Counted from the stretch's first letter, positions 1 through 7,909 are shown. The stretch is 10,094 nucleotides of DNA from Planctomycetota bacterium (GCA_021106775.1 JAIOTL010000169.1:1-10094), one strand, 5' to 3'. Numbers and translations: made by a program. The notes: generated from the letters alone by a model not told the origin.

Positions 1-1
1 A

Positions 2-154
2 TCAATTGCGTTCGACAAAGGTTTTCAGCCGTTTATTCTGACGAAATATTGTGCGTCGCATTCGGGAACATCTGAGCATCTTGCTGCATTGCTTGTGCTA
101 AGACGGATAATCGGTCAGCACGGACTTGTAAATTCGGTATTCGAGAAAGGTTAG
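2..154 (+). CDS. C-terminal end of an unidentified protein (5' end outside the window)
   Basis: Frame 2 is open from the window edge to a TAG at 152-154, giving 50 residues that end in NSVFEKG. The other two forward frames close earlier (TGA at 73-75 in frame 1, and an early TGA in frame 3). The stop lies only 8 bp before the ATG of the gamma-glutamyl hydrolase, whose ribosome-binding site (GAAAGG, about 145-150) is inside the end of this frame, so the two are probably cotranscribed. The fragment has a stretch ASHSGTSEHLAALLVLRRII that looks helical. I do not recognise the family from so short a tail, and no function is proposed. Confidence 0.55.
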   Translation, partial: SIAFDKGFQPFILTKYCASHSGTSEHLAALLVLRRIIGQHGLVNSVFEKG

Positions 155-162
155 AAGATATT

Positions 163-924
163 ATGGAAAAACCAATAATCGGAATTTCGACAAATCATGA
201 AACCAAAAAGGATTTTCACACACTTTGCGTTTTGCATCGAGCATATATTGATGCCGTTCGCTTTGCAGGCGGCTTACCTTTGCTAATCCCATTTGAGCAG
301 GATAAAGACGATTTACGACAGACTTTTTCGATAATTGACGGGCTTGTTATTCCGGGTGCTGACGATTATCATCCATCGCTTTACGGACAGATAAAAAAAG
401 AAGAAACATTGCTCGTAAGCTCAATCAGGCAGAGATTTGACATTGAGTTAATGGAAGTGTTTTTAAACGAATTCCCGACAATGCCGACATTGGCGATTTG
501 TGGGTCGTTGCAGCTTATGAATATTATACTTGGCGGAACAATAAACCAGCATCTTATCCCAGAGGATTTCCCGATTATGTCTCTCCGCCTTCACACAAAA
601 GAAGCGGATGATAATGAAGTTCCCGTTCACGATGTGGAACTTATTCCGAATACTCTGCTGAATGAATCGGCAAAATATAAAAAGGTTTGGGTTCGCAGCA
701 GTCATCATCAGGCAATCGGCGACCTGGCGGAAGATTTAGTTGTCACAGGAAAATCGCCTGACGGTGTTATCGAAGCGGTCGCCCATAAATCAGAGGATAG
801 GAAAATTCTGGCGGTGCAGTGGCATCCTGAGTTGAATATTCGTTACGGCGGTCCAGATTATGCTTATAATCGATGGTTATTCCAAAAACTCGTAAACCTT
901 GCATCGCAAAGTAGCAAAGTCTGA
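163..924 (+). CDS. Gamma-glutamyl-gamma-aminobutyrate hydrolase family protein (class-I glutamine amidotransferase-like, peptidase C26, PuuD-like)
   Basis: This 253-residue protein has the length and layout of PuuD-type hydrolases, cytosolic enzymes that cleave gamma-glutamyl amide bonds. Visible landmarks are the N-terminal KPIIGIST strand, IDGLVIPGADDYHPSLYG at about residues 58-75, the nucleophile elbow AICGSLQLMN (Cys113), VRSSHHQAI at 177-185, and VQWHPE at 218-223 supplying His221 and Glu223. The Cys-His-Glu triad is therefore intact and the enzyme should be active. The elbow is ICGSLQ, whereas PuuD-type enzymes usually have ICRGxQ, and the oxyanion-side loop is GADD where GGxD is common, so substrate preference may differ. 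The ATG at 163 is preceded by GAAAGG about 12 bp upstream, overlapping the end of the preceding frame. The exact substrate (gamma-Glu-GABA, another gamma-glutamyl peptide) cannot be read from sequence. A peptide-transporter permease lies downstream, which fits a catabolic role. Confidence 0.85.
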   Translation: MEKPIIGISTNHETKKDFHTLCVLHRAYIDAVRFAGGLPLLIPFEQDKDDLRQTFSIIDGLVIPGADDYHPSLYGQIKKEETLLVSSIRQRFDIELMEVFLNEFPTMPTLAICGSLQLMNIILGGTINQHLIPEDFPIMSLRLHTKEADDNEVPVHDVELIPNTLLNESAKYKKVWVRSSHHQAIGDLAEDLVVTGKSPDGVIEAVAHKSEDRKILAVQWHPELNIRYGGPDYAYNRWLFQKLVNLASQSSKV

Positions 925-934
925 AATATTTAAT

Positions 935-978
935 CTTGCAGATAACATTCAACGTCGTACAATTTACCTTGCAGATAA
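935..978 (+). repeat. 11-bp direct repeat CTTGCAGATAA, two copies 33 bp apart
   Basis: CTTGCAGATAA occurs at 935-945 and again at 968-978, in the 162-bp gap between the hydrolase gene and the permease start. The flanks are also similar (TTAAT before the first copy, TTTAC before the second). The 33-bp period is about three helical turns, so these could be paired operator half-sites, but they could also be a degenerate repeat remnant. The rest of the gap (925-1086) shows no convincing hairpin terminator or consensus promoter. Confidence 0.35.
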
Positions 979-1086
979 ACCTGCGTTGCTTATTTGACCT
1001 TCTCTACTTGTAAGAAAGTCGGACGTAGCAGTAAAATGGGTTGTAAGATTATGAGTGCAATTCGCACAATGAAACTGAGGTTGGGA

Positions 1087-2019
1087 ATGTTGACATTTAT
1101 CATTCGCAGAACTATTTTGATCGTTGTTACGCTGATTATTGTTATCAGCGCGACTTTTTTCATTGTCAGACTTGCACCCGGTGGTCCATTTGACAAGGAA
1201 AAACAGCTTTCAGATGAAGCAATAATTGCCATGAAGAAACAGTACGGTCAGGATAAACCGATTTTAGAGCAGTTTGGGAGTTTTTGGCAGGGATTGATAT
1301 TTCGCGGTGATCTCGGACCGTCGATGCAATATGAAGGAGAATCTGTTGTCAGCATAATCAAGGAAAAATTTCCCGTTTCGCTGTCTCTAGGTTCGCTTGC
1401 GCTTCTTTTTGCACTTATTTTTGGAATTGTCATAGGTTCGATTGCAGCGGTGTATCAGAACAGATCGGTTGATTACACACTGATGAGTATTGCCCTGCTT
1501 GGCATCTCTATACCAAACTTCATTATCGCAATGGTTTTGATAATCATATTTTCACTTTCACTACAAATCCTGCCTGTTGCGGGATGGACAGAATATACGC
1601 ATGTGATTCTTCCAGCAATCGCGCTTAGTCTGCCTTTCACTGCCAGGATTGCACGTCTGATGAGGGTTGGCATGATTGAGGTTCTACGCGATGATTTTGT
1701 TAGGACAGCAAAAGCGAAGGGAGTTGCAACAAGGACAATTGTTTTCGGGCATTGCCTGCCGATTGCGATTTTACCTGTAATTTCATATCTTGCACCAGCA
1801 ACCGCCGGAATTTTGACCGGTTCGCTTGTAATCGAGCAGATATTTAATGTTCCGGGCATCGGACAAATGTTTGTAAACTCTGCATTGAATCGCGATTATT
1901 TCCTCATTATCGGCACAATCTCACTTTATGCATCGCTTCTGATGGTGTTCATTCTTATCTCTGATGTTCTCTATCGCGTGCTTGACCCACGCATCACGTA
2001 TGAAGCTGCGGAGACATAA
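1087..2019 (+). CDS. Oligopeptide/dipeptide ABC transporter permease, DppB/OppB type
   Basis: This is an inner-membrane subunit of a peptide-type (Opp/Dpp/nickel) ABC importer. It begins with the family's typical N-terminus, a basic FIIRR followed by the first transmembrane helix and then RLAPGGPFD. Several more hydrophobic segments follow, then the cytoplasmic EAA loop that contacts the ATPase (DDFVRTAKAKGVATRT...LPIAI, about residues 202-228), the VPGIGQMFVNSALNRDYF block (about 255-272), and the C-terminal DVLYRVLDPRI. I chose the ATG at 1087 because GAGG (1077-1080) sits 6 bp upstream and the resulting 310 residues match the usual length of about 305-340. An open frame runs back to a TTG at 994 but adds a 31-residue non-hydrophobic leader not expected in this family. 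No DppC-type partner follows: the strand is convergent with the phosphatase gene. The cognate ATPase may be the DppD-type protein at 6256-7296. Confidence 0.9.
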   Translation: MLTFIIRRTILIVVTLIIVISATFFIVRLAPGGPFDKEKQLSDEAIIAMKKQYGQDKPILEQFGSFWQGLIFRGDLGPSMQYEGESVVSIIKEKFPVSLSLGSLALLFALIFGIVIGSIAAVYQNRSVDYTLMSIALLGISIPNFIIAMVLIIIFSLSLQILPVAGWTEYTHVILPAIALSLPFTARIARLMRVGMIEVLRDDFVRTAKAKGVATRTIVFGHCLPIAILPVISYLAPATAGILTGSLVIEQIFNVPGIGQMFVNSALNRDYFLIIGTISLYASLLMVFILISDVLYRVLDPRITYEAAET

Positions 2020-2074
2020 TTTCAAGTTAAATCTCTGAATATAATGCTGTATTACATTTATTATGAATAATAAC

Positions 2075-2141
2075 GGTAGGTCAGGCATCTTGCCTGACTA
2101 TGGGAGCTTCATCATTGACAGGCTAGGAAGCCTGTCTTACC
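2075..2141. repeat. REP/BIME-like double-hairpin element in a convergent junction, probable bidirectional terminator
   Basis: Two perfect 8-bp hairpins lie side by side: GTCAGGCA/TGCCTGAC at 2080-2098 with loop TCT, and GACAGGCT/AGCCTGTC at 2117-2136 with loop AGGA. They are related to each other in inverted orientation. The outer ends also pair: GGTAGGTCAGGC at 2075-2086 against GCCTGTCTTACC at 2130-2141 matches in 10 of 12 positions, so the whole unit is a symmetric compound palindrome. It sits between the 3' ends of two convergent genes, the usual place for REP/BIME elements. No long T-tract follows, so any termination or mRNA 3'-end protection would depend on the hairpins. Whether it recurs in the genome cannot be seen here. 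Confidence 0.75.
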
Positions 2142-2168
2142 AATAGCTATAACTTCTGTAACAGTGTA

Positions 2169-3998
2169 CTATGGGATTTTTAAGGCGACAATTGTTACGT
2201 CATCGTTAGGTTCAGCGCCATCGTAGAATTTATCGACACTATCAGCAAGACTTGTAACGAGTTCTTCCGCACTTTGGTTATAATTGTCGCATATGAATTT
2301 TTTCAGCCTTTCCTCGCTGTACTCCTCACGTGCAGGATTCGTCGCTTCAACCACGCCGTCAGTGTATTGTACAACAAGGTCGCCTTGATAAAGTTGGATT
2401 GTTTCCTCCTCCAGCACTTTCTCAAGCATGCTTGATGGAGCAGTTCCAATAATCATCCCCTTTGCCAGATACTCGTTGAAACAAGGTGTTCGCTGAGAAT
2501 TATAAATATATAACGGGTTATGACCTGCGCGCACGTGGCAGAGTTCGTATGTTTTAAGATTTAGCACGCCGTAAAAAATCGTTATGAAAACCGCCATGGG
2601 AAGCTCACTTTTAATTTCATCATTCACGATTAGCATGGTTTCCTTCGGTTTCTTACCTTTGCTGGTAAGTTTCAGAGCTTTTTTCGTTGCAGCCATCACG
2701 AGGGCGGCAGTTACCCCATGCCCTGACACATCGCCAACCACAATGCCAAGCTCATGGTCGGAAACCTGGAAGAAATCGTAGAAATCACCTGATAATTCGT
2801 CGCATGAGCGATAATTCACCGCAAAATCAAGCCCTTCAATCTTGGGCACCGCTGGAAGCATCATAAGTTGCACGTTCTTAGCCTTCTCAAGCATCTGCCG
2901 ATTGTATTCATCTCTCTTGCTGCTGACAAATCCGTCTGTCGTCTGTTTCTCATCATCTGTCATAGCATATTTCGCAGTTTCATTTTCAACCAATGACATA
3001 AAAGTTGACAACGATTGCTGATAACTCGTCTGCTTTCCGCCTTCCTTTTTCGAGGCAAGCCCTTCAACGTTTTGCGCAGGTTTTTTACCAGTTTTGTGTT
3101 CCTGACAAGCTTCCGTCAAATGTTGGAAAATCTGCAAAGGTGCCACTTCCTTCTTGCTCAATCCAGTATTGAAGTCAATCTCCTTGATTTCCTTACGGCA
3201 ATACGGACAAATCCAAAAATCTCGCTCTGACAATACTTGCCAGATTTTATCCTTAAAAATATTATGCCGAATCTGTGCAAGTAATTTCTCTTTCTCCCGT
3301 TCATCCTTCAGCGAACGCTCGATGACCTCAATTTCTGCTGGCTTTACATCCTCACCGAAACTATCCTTAATCCCCTGATAATGCACAGCGGTTGCAACAA
3401 CCTGGTTTCGTGTTATTTTTTCCGATTCCGTCCGCTTAATGCCCGTCAATTTCAGCGTCCATGGGCTAAACCATGTATTATCCTTGCGATTATAAAACAA
3501 GAATCTTCTGTCCCGGCGAAGTTTCAGGGCGAGTTCAACTTGTTCGGAATTTAAAGGTGGTTTTCCAGATTTCTGTTCCGAACACGACTCAATATGCCCA
3601 ATAATTTCGATAATCTGGGCAGTTGCAGGATTTGAAAAATCGATGAATATCTTTTGACGCTGAGCACAATGCGGGCAATACCATCGGTTTTTATCATCAA
3701 CGAGACGGAAGTTGCTTTTTTTGCCCCACGTTCTGAGCCAGTTTTGTGCTTTCCGAATGTTTTTCAGGGTCGGTAGCGAAAGCTGAAGTTTCCCTTTTTT
3801 CTTCCATTCAGGACATATTTTTACGAAATGACCCATGACTTCAGTCAGCATTTTTTCTGGAACATCAAACCGAGCACCAATTGTGCCGCAATATGGGCAA
3901 ATCCAATAATTATCAAGCGTTTTAAACTGCCAGCACGGATTTTGCTTCAGTTCTTGTGAAATTTTTGCCTTCAGAATCGCTAATGCTTGTTTGTCCAT
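2169..3998 (-). CDS. SpoIIE/RsbU-type PP2C serine/threonine phosphatase with four N-terminal zinc-finger-like repeats
   Basis: Residues about 370-608 form a complete PPM-family SpoIIE/RsbU phosphatase domain. The metal-binding aspartates are present: SGDFYD (Asp405), GDVSGHG (Asp423), YTDGVVEA (Asp547) and PNDDVTIV (Asp599/600); AGHNPLYIY is at 491-499. Such enzymes dephosphorylate anti-sigma-factor antagonists or related partners. Residues 20-312 hold four tandem units of the form aromatic-W-x-CPYC, 20-26 residues, then H-x(3-4)-C and a basic GK-rich tail. Unit 1 uses C34, C37, H57, C62; unit 2 C108, C111, H135, C139; unit 4 C264, C267, H293, C298. Unit 3 keeps the aromatic residues and His206, but CPYC has become SPWT (178-181). 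Units 1, 2 and 4 probably bind zinc (inference). A polar helical linker (about 325-380) joins the halves. No membrane segment or signal peptide is seen, so it is cytosolic. The ATG at 3998 has only a weak GGA upstream. It follows the TPR-like gene by 64 bp. Confidence 0.88.
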   Translation of the reverse strand: MDKQALAILKAKISQELKQNPCWQFKTLDNYWICPYCGTIGARFDVPEKMLTEVMGHFVKICPEWKKKGKLQLSLPTLKNIRKAQNWLRTWGKKSNFRLVDDKNRWYCPHCAQRQKIFIDFSNPATAQIIEIIGHIESCSEQKSGKPPLNSEQVELALKLRRDRRFLFYNRKDNTWFSPWTLKLTGIKRTESEKITRNQVVATAVHYQGIKDSFGEDVKPAEIEVIERSLKDEREKEKLLAQIRHNIFKDKIWQVLSERDFWICPYCRKEIKEIDFNTGLSKKEVAPLQIFQHLTEACQEHKTGKKPAQNVEGLASKKEGGKQTSYQQSLSTFMSLVENETAKYAMTDDEKQTTDGFVSSKRDEYNRQMLEKAKNVQLMMLPAVPKIEGLDFAVNYRSCDELSGDFYDFFQVSDHELGIVVGDVSGHGVTAALVMAATKKALKLTSKGKKPKETMLIVNDEIKSELPMAVFITIFYGVLNLKTYELCHVRAGHNPLYIYNSQRTPCFNEYLAKGMIIGTAPSSMLEKVLEEETIQLYQGDLVVQYTDGVVEATNPAREEYSEERLKKFICDNYNQSAEELVTSLADSVDKFYDGAEPNDDVTIVALKIP

Positions 3999-4062
3999 AC
4001 ATTCCAGCTGTTTCGGTTTGATGCATAAATTTTATCATAATCCGAGTAACATCAGTAATGAA

Positions 4063-6240
4063 TCAGAACGTTTTTTCGATGTAATTAAATACTTCAAAAC
4101 CAAAGCTGAACTGCGACACAATTTCGTCCTGCAACCTTGTGAAAAACTCAGCTTTGTTGCGTTTCAATTCTATGAGAAATCGTAAAATCGGGAAGACCGT
4201 GAAAACCAGCCTAATTTGAACTCGTATCATCTCGCTGTTGTCAAACGGTAACGAGGTATTTTGTAGGTTGTCTTCCGATTCCTCATTGTTGAAAATCACA
4301 CCGACAGCTTCCATCTCGGTTAATCCAAATTTGATAAAATTCTCGCAAAATTCAAGAAATCCTTCGTCATTAAAAATATCCACCCCTTCAAGTTTGCTAA
4401 TTGCTGAGAAAGTCATCGCGATTTTCGTGCCCAGAGTGTCGTTCTCATCGAATCTGTTTTTCGCGACCCGATACCAGCTTTCCATCGAAGGTTTGAAATC
4501 ATCCGATGGTAAAACCTTACGCAATTTGAAAAATGCTTCCTTAAACCAGGCATTTATGACAATTTCGTTAAACAGCTTGCCCAAAGGTGGCGTATCCGAC
4601 AGGTTAACCGCATCTTCCACGCTGAAAGGAGTTTGTGAAGCTTTCCATAAAAACATGTAAAACTCAAGTCCGTTCATAGCCCGATAAAGCTTCGGTATTT
4701 TCTGCCAGGTTTGCTCAAGTTTTTCAAAACTCGAGATTAGCTCTTCCTTAGTAATCTTGGGTGGCAAGGGTCCATAGAGAAATGTGCTGTGCAGCAGCAA
4801 AGGTGCATGCATAAATTGCATTCTCGGGTCGATAAATTGTTTAAGTGCTTTCAGCTCCTCGCCTGCAGCCTCAAAATCACCTTTTTCGATAAGATGCTCG
4901 AAATTTTTCGTGAAATCAAGCAATTGTTGAGGCATGGCATTGCTTTTTACCATCGAGTTTTGCCAGTCTTCGTCGAGCAGCAAGTCGGCGATTTCGTCAT
5001 CTTTGCCCGATGCTGCAAGAACAAACAGATAAATCGAAAAAATCGTTGAATTCTCGGAAAATTGTTCATATGCATTTTTACATTTTCGGTAATTTTCCTC
5101 GATTTCTCCCATCCCTAACAAAAGATTGCAGAATCCGAGTCTTATTTGCACATACGCTTGAATCTCTGTTAATTCTTCGGTTTTCGGATGCAAATATTCA
5201 TCGGGCAGTCTTATAAGTATTTCTCTCGCTAAATCCGGTCGATTCTTCAAGTCGCATAAAATCTCAACCTGCTTCAATTCCTGCTTAACCCTTTCCTCAC
5301 GCTCTTCAGGCATACTATATTTTTTTTCTATTTCCTTAAGCATTGAAACAACATCTTCGAAATCCTCAGGAGGACTTAGTTTACGTGCTTCGGTAAGGGA
5401 GAACAAGATTTTGTCGCTTTGAGGCAACATCTCATGAAGTTCAGCCAATATTTTCTCAGCTTTTTCACTCTCTCCAGTTGCCAAGTAAATCGATGCCATG
5501 TTAAAGCTTAAATCTATGTATATTCGTAATTGCTCCGCCAATTGCTCTGACGTTTTCACGTGTTTGCGTTCCGCATTGAGTCGTCTCAGACTTTTTATGA
5601 CAATTTCTTTTACTGTTCGTTGAGCATTGAGTATTTCTGCAATTTCCGCAATATTAAGAACAATATTATAATCAATCTTATCTGCACCGAGTAATTCGTG
5701 TGCTTTGAGATAATACTGGAGTGAAACAGCATATTGCTTGTTTTTGAGCGCGTATTCCGCTTTTAACATTATGGATGAGAAATTTTCGTTTGTGAGCTTG
5801 AGTAAAATCGCGATACCGTCTTTTATCGCTTCCTTATCATCCTGTGAAAGCTTGTCAAAATCAGACTTCAACAGCTTTTCAGCACTTTCATGGATAATTT
5901 TTAGAACATCATTACGCGGGATATGCTTTGATTTCAGTATGTGCATGCTCGAATATATTGCATTGGCAAAAGATTCAGTATAAAATTCCCTGAGAGCGAC
6001 GAGGAATTTATATGTATCCCTGTCAGAGGATTCATAAGATTCGTTTATTTTGCGTTTTAGAGCTTCAATCTGGACTTCGTTTATAATCTCATTAATCTTC
6101 TTTTGGTTAGCATAAATTACAGCAGGAATCAGTTTATCGAAAAATTGCTGTTTATTCTCCTGTTTTGCAAACAGTTCCTTAACTGCTCTGAGGAAAAACT
6201 CGACCTTCAATTTCTGCGATTCGCCGAAATTTTTCAGCAT
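4063..6240 (-). CDS. Large alpha-helical TPR-like protein of unknown function
   Basis: This 725-residue protein is almost entirely helix-forming, with no signal peptide, membrane span or catalytic motif that I recognise. Several stretches resemble tetratricopeptide repeats: NKQYAVSLQYYLKAHELLG (about 167-185) and MASIYLATGESEKAEKILAELHEMLP (about 248-273) have the TPR pattern of small and large residues. The remainder looks like degenerate helical-hairpin repeats, so a protein-binding scaffold is the most likely role (inference). The start is well supported: GGAG lies 8 bp before the ATG at 6240. It begins 15 bp after the ATPase stop and ends 64 bp before the phosphatase start, so a three-gene transcript is plausible. 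By position it could be a partner or regulator of the phosphatase, but nothing in the sequence proves it. The C-terminal third (about 490-725) shows no clear repeat. Confidence 0.7.
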   Translation of the reverse strand: MLKNFGESQKLKVEFFLRAVKELFAKQENKQQFFDKLIPAVIYANQKKINEIINEVQIEALKRKINESYESSDRDTYKFLVALREFYTESFANAIYSSMHILKSKHIPRNDVLKIIHESAEKLLKSDFDKLSQDDKEAIKDGIAILLKLTNENFSSIMLKAEYALKNKQYAVSLQYYLKAHELLGADKIDYNIVLNIAEIAEILNAQRTVKEIVIKSLRRLNAERKHVKTSEQLAEQLRIYIDLSFNMASIYLATGESEKAEKILAELHEMLPQSDKILFSLTEARKLSPPEDFEDVVSMLKEIEKKYSMPEEREERVKQELKQVEILCDLKNRPDLAREILIRLPDEYLHPKTEELTEIQAYVQIRLGFCNLLLGMGEIEENYRKCKNAYEQFSENSTIFSIYLFVLAASGKDDEIADLLLDEDWQNSMVKSNAMPQQLLDFTKNFEHLIEKGDFEAAGEELKALKQFIDPRMQFMHAPLLLHSTFLYGPLPPKITKEELISSFEKLEQTWQKIPKLYRAMNGLEFYMFLWKASQTPFSVEDAVNLSDTPPLGKLFNEIVINAWFKEAFFKLRKVLPSDDFKPSMESWYRVAKNRFDENDTLGTKIAMTFSAISKLEGVDIFNDEGFLEFCENFIKFGLTEMEAVGVIFNNEESEDNLQNTSLPFDNSEMIRVQIRLVFTVFPILRFLIELKRNKAEFFTRLQDEIVSQFSFGFEVFNYIEKTF

Positions 6241-6255
6241 TTTTTATACTCCAGC

Positions 6256-7296
6256 TTATAATAAATCGCTTTGCGTCAATCTTTCATTAATTTTTTCGGC
6301 AAGTTCGTGCCATTTCTCAGGTGAAATATCTTTCCAGAATCTGCACGCACATTCGTGTCTGTCAGCAACAAGTTCAAGCTGTGGATTCTCGATTACACAT
6401 TTATCCTGCTTGAAAAAGCATCTGGGATTAAACTTGCAGCCGTCGGGAAAATCAAGAGGATTCGGCACAGTTCCAGGAATGACATCGAGCAGCTCTTTTT
6501 TCGTGCCTATTCGCGGGATTGAGTTGAACAAACCGATTGTATAAGGATGTCTCGGATTCTTGAATATTTCGGATGCTGACGATTTCTCAACGATGTGCGA
6601 CGCGTACATGACCGCAATTTCATCCGCCATTTGCGCAATAACACCTAAATCATGCGTAATAAACAGGATGCTCATGCCGTATTCGTTCTGCAATTCCAGC
6701 ATCAAATCGAGGATTTGCGCCTGGATTGTAACATCAAGCGCGGTTGTCGGCTCGTCCGCGATAAGAAGGTCAGGATTGCACGAAAGTGCCATGGCAATCA
6801 TGACGCGCTGCTTCATTCCACCAGACATCTGATGCGGATACTCGTCAATGCGCTGGTCAGGCGAGGGAATGCCAACTTTGTCCAACATCTGAATCGCTTT
6901 CACACGTGATGCCCGATAATTCAGCTTCTGGTGAAGTTTAATTGCCTCAATAATCTGGTCACCGACAGTGTAAACAGGATTTAGTGAGGTCATCGGTTCC
7001 TGAAAAATCATCGCAATATCATTGCCGCGAATTCTGCGCATCTGCTTTTCGCTGATTTTCAACAAATTCTGACCCCTAAATAAAATCTCGCCTGAAACAA
7101 TTTTACCCGGAGGCATCGGAATAAGCTGCATTATCGAATAGCTCGATACAGATTTCCCACAGCCTGATTCACCTACTAGACCGAGTGTTTGCCCCTTCTC
7201 AAGAGAAAATGACACGTTTTCAACCGCCTTCACAACTCCGTCATCGGTGTAAAAATATGTGCTGAGATTCTTAACATCAAGCAGGATTTCACTCAT
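6256..7296 (-). CDS. Oligopeptide/dipeptide ABC transporter ATP-binding protein, DppD/OppD type
   Basis: This is the cytosolic ATPase of a peptide-type ABC importer. All nucleotide-binding motifs are present: Walker A GESGCGKS at 42-49, Q-loop [11 protein letters not shown] around Gln99, signature MSGGMKQR at 157-164, Walker B LLIADEP at 177-183 with Glu182, and H-loop ITHD with His215. The C-terminal oligopeptide-transporter extension is complete, with [22 protein letters not shown] and cysteines 287, 293, 300, 316 and 318. DppD-type ATPases use four cysteines in this region to bind an iron-sulfur cluster, and the spacing fits. The 346-residue length is typical. The start at 7296 has GAGGA 4 bp upstream. 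The gene is not with a permease or DppF-type ATPase: its neighbours are a membrane protein upstream and the TPR-like gene 15 bp downstream. The permease at 1087-2019, on the opposite strand, is the obvious candidate partner. Confidence 0.93.
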   Translation of the reverse strand: MSEILLDVKNLSTYFYTDDGVVKAVENVSFSLEKGQTLGLVGESGCGKSVSSYSIMQLIPMPPGKIVSGEILFRGQNLLKISEKQMRRIRGNDIAMIFQEPMTSLNPVYTVGDQIIEAIKLHQKLNYRASRVKAIQMLDKVGIPSPDQRIDEYPHQMSGGMKQRVMIAMALSCNPDLLIADEPTTALDVTIQAQILDLMLELQNEYGMSILFITHDLGVIAQMADEIAVMYASHIVEKSSASEIFKNPRHPYTIGLFNSIPRIGTKKELLDVIPGTVPNPLDFPDGCKFNPRCFFKQDKCVIENPQLELVADRHECACRFWKDISPEKWHELAEKINERLTQSDLL

Positions 7297-7362
7297 GTTT
7301 TCCTCGTCAAACTGAAAGTATCAATGTTTTATCATAAATCAGCATGTATTCTAAGAGAATTA

Positions 7363-7887
7363 TCAGGTGCTTTCACGCGAATTCTTTTTGCCTCTGCGAA
7401 CAACTAAATATATGTAAATTATTATTGCAGGAATAAATGAAATACTGCAAAATTCAACAACCCAGCTTCCGTCCTTGATGAATTTCAACGGATTAACCAA
7501 AGTAAACGGGTAAAATGGATGCAAATCATAATGATAAAAACAATCAAGCAGAAGATGAAACCAAAACCCGAACAAAGCTGAAACAAGAATCTTCAAAGTA
7601 TTCGAGTGATATTTAAGTTTAAATTCTGTCATGAGTGTATGAAACCGCTTGCGTAGAAAAAGTGCAGCTCCACCCCATGCAAGTGCAATAATACTTCCAT
7701 AAGTGAAGGTGTGGGCTATGGGATGCAATCCAGAATCTGGATAAAAAGTTACTCCACTAATCATTACAACCAAAACTTCAAGATCAATAATTACATTTGA
7801 GAGTATAAACACCGGAACATCAATAAACCTTTTCAGAGGTAAGGCTATCAAAGCACTTGGACCGACATGAAAAAGCGTGAACGGCAT
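7363..7887 (-). CDS. Small multi-spanning membrane protein, YdjM/DUF457-like (membrane-bound metal-dependent hydrolase family)
   Basis: The protein opens with MPFTLFHVGPSALIALPLKR, then SNVIIDLEVL and HPIAHTFTYG, and later FGFWFHLLLDCFYHYDLHPFYPF. Histidine and aspartate residues at the ends of hydrophobic helices, in an H...D...H...HxxxD arrangement, are characteristic of the YdjM/DUF457 group, which is annotated as membrane-bound metal-dependent hydrolases without a firmly known substrate. About four membrane helices are visible, and a basic tail (RRGKKNSREST) should be cytoplasmic. I chose the ATG at 7887 because AAAGG lies 5 bp upstream and the family commonly starts MPFT. A TTG six codons earlier (7905) is in frame but has no better ribosome-binding site. 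The resulting length is 174 residues. A strong terminator for the preceding gene ends just upstream, so this gene probably has its own promoter or relies on readthrough. None could be identified. Confidence 0.72.
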   Translation of the reverse strand: MPFTLFHVGPSALIALPLKRFIDVPVFILSNVIIDLEVLVVMISGVTFYPDSGLHPIAHTFTYGSIIALAWGGAALFLRKRFHTLMTEFKLKYHSNTLKILVSALFGFWFHLLLDCFYHYDLHPFYPFTLVNPLKFIKDGSWVVEFCSISFIPAIIIYIYLVVRRGKKNSREST

Positions 7888-7909
7888 ATTTACCTTTTTT
7901 TCCAATTAT

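Noticed and set aside
463..708. Minus-strand open frame within the gamma-glutamyl hydrolase gene
   Set aside because: The plus-strand frame carries the full catalytic triad. The antisense product shows no recognisable feature.
994..1086. 31-residue N-terminal extension of the permease from a TTG codon
   Set aside because: The extension is not hydrophobic and does not resemble DppB N-termini. The ATG at 1087 has GAGG 6 bp upstream and gives the usual length.
1473..1859. 128-residue minus-strand open frame inside the permease gene
   Set aside because: Antisense of hydrophobic transmembrane codons. The permease frame shows all family motifs.
4238..4660. 140-residue plus-strand open frame
   Set aside because: It lies wholly opposite the TPR-like gene, has Ser/Asn-rich composition without any motif, and no ribosome-binding site was identified.
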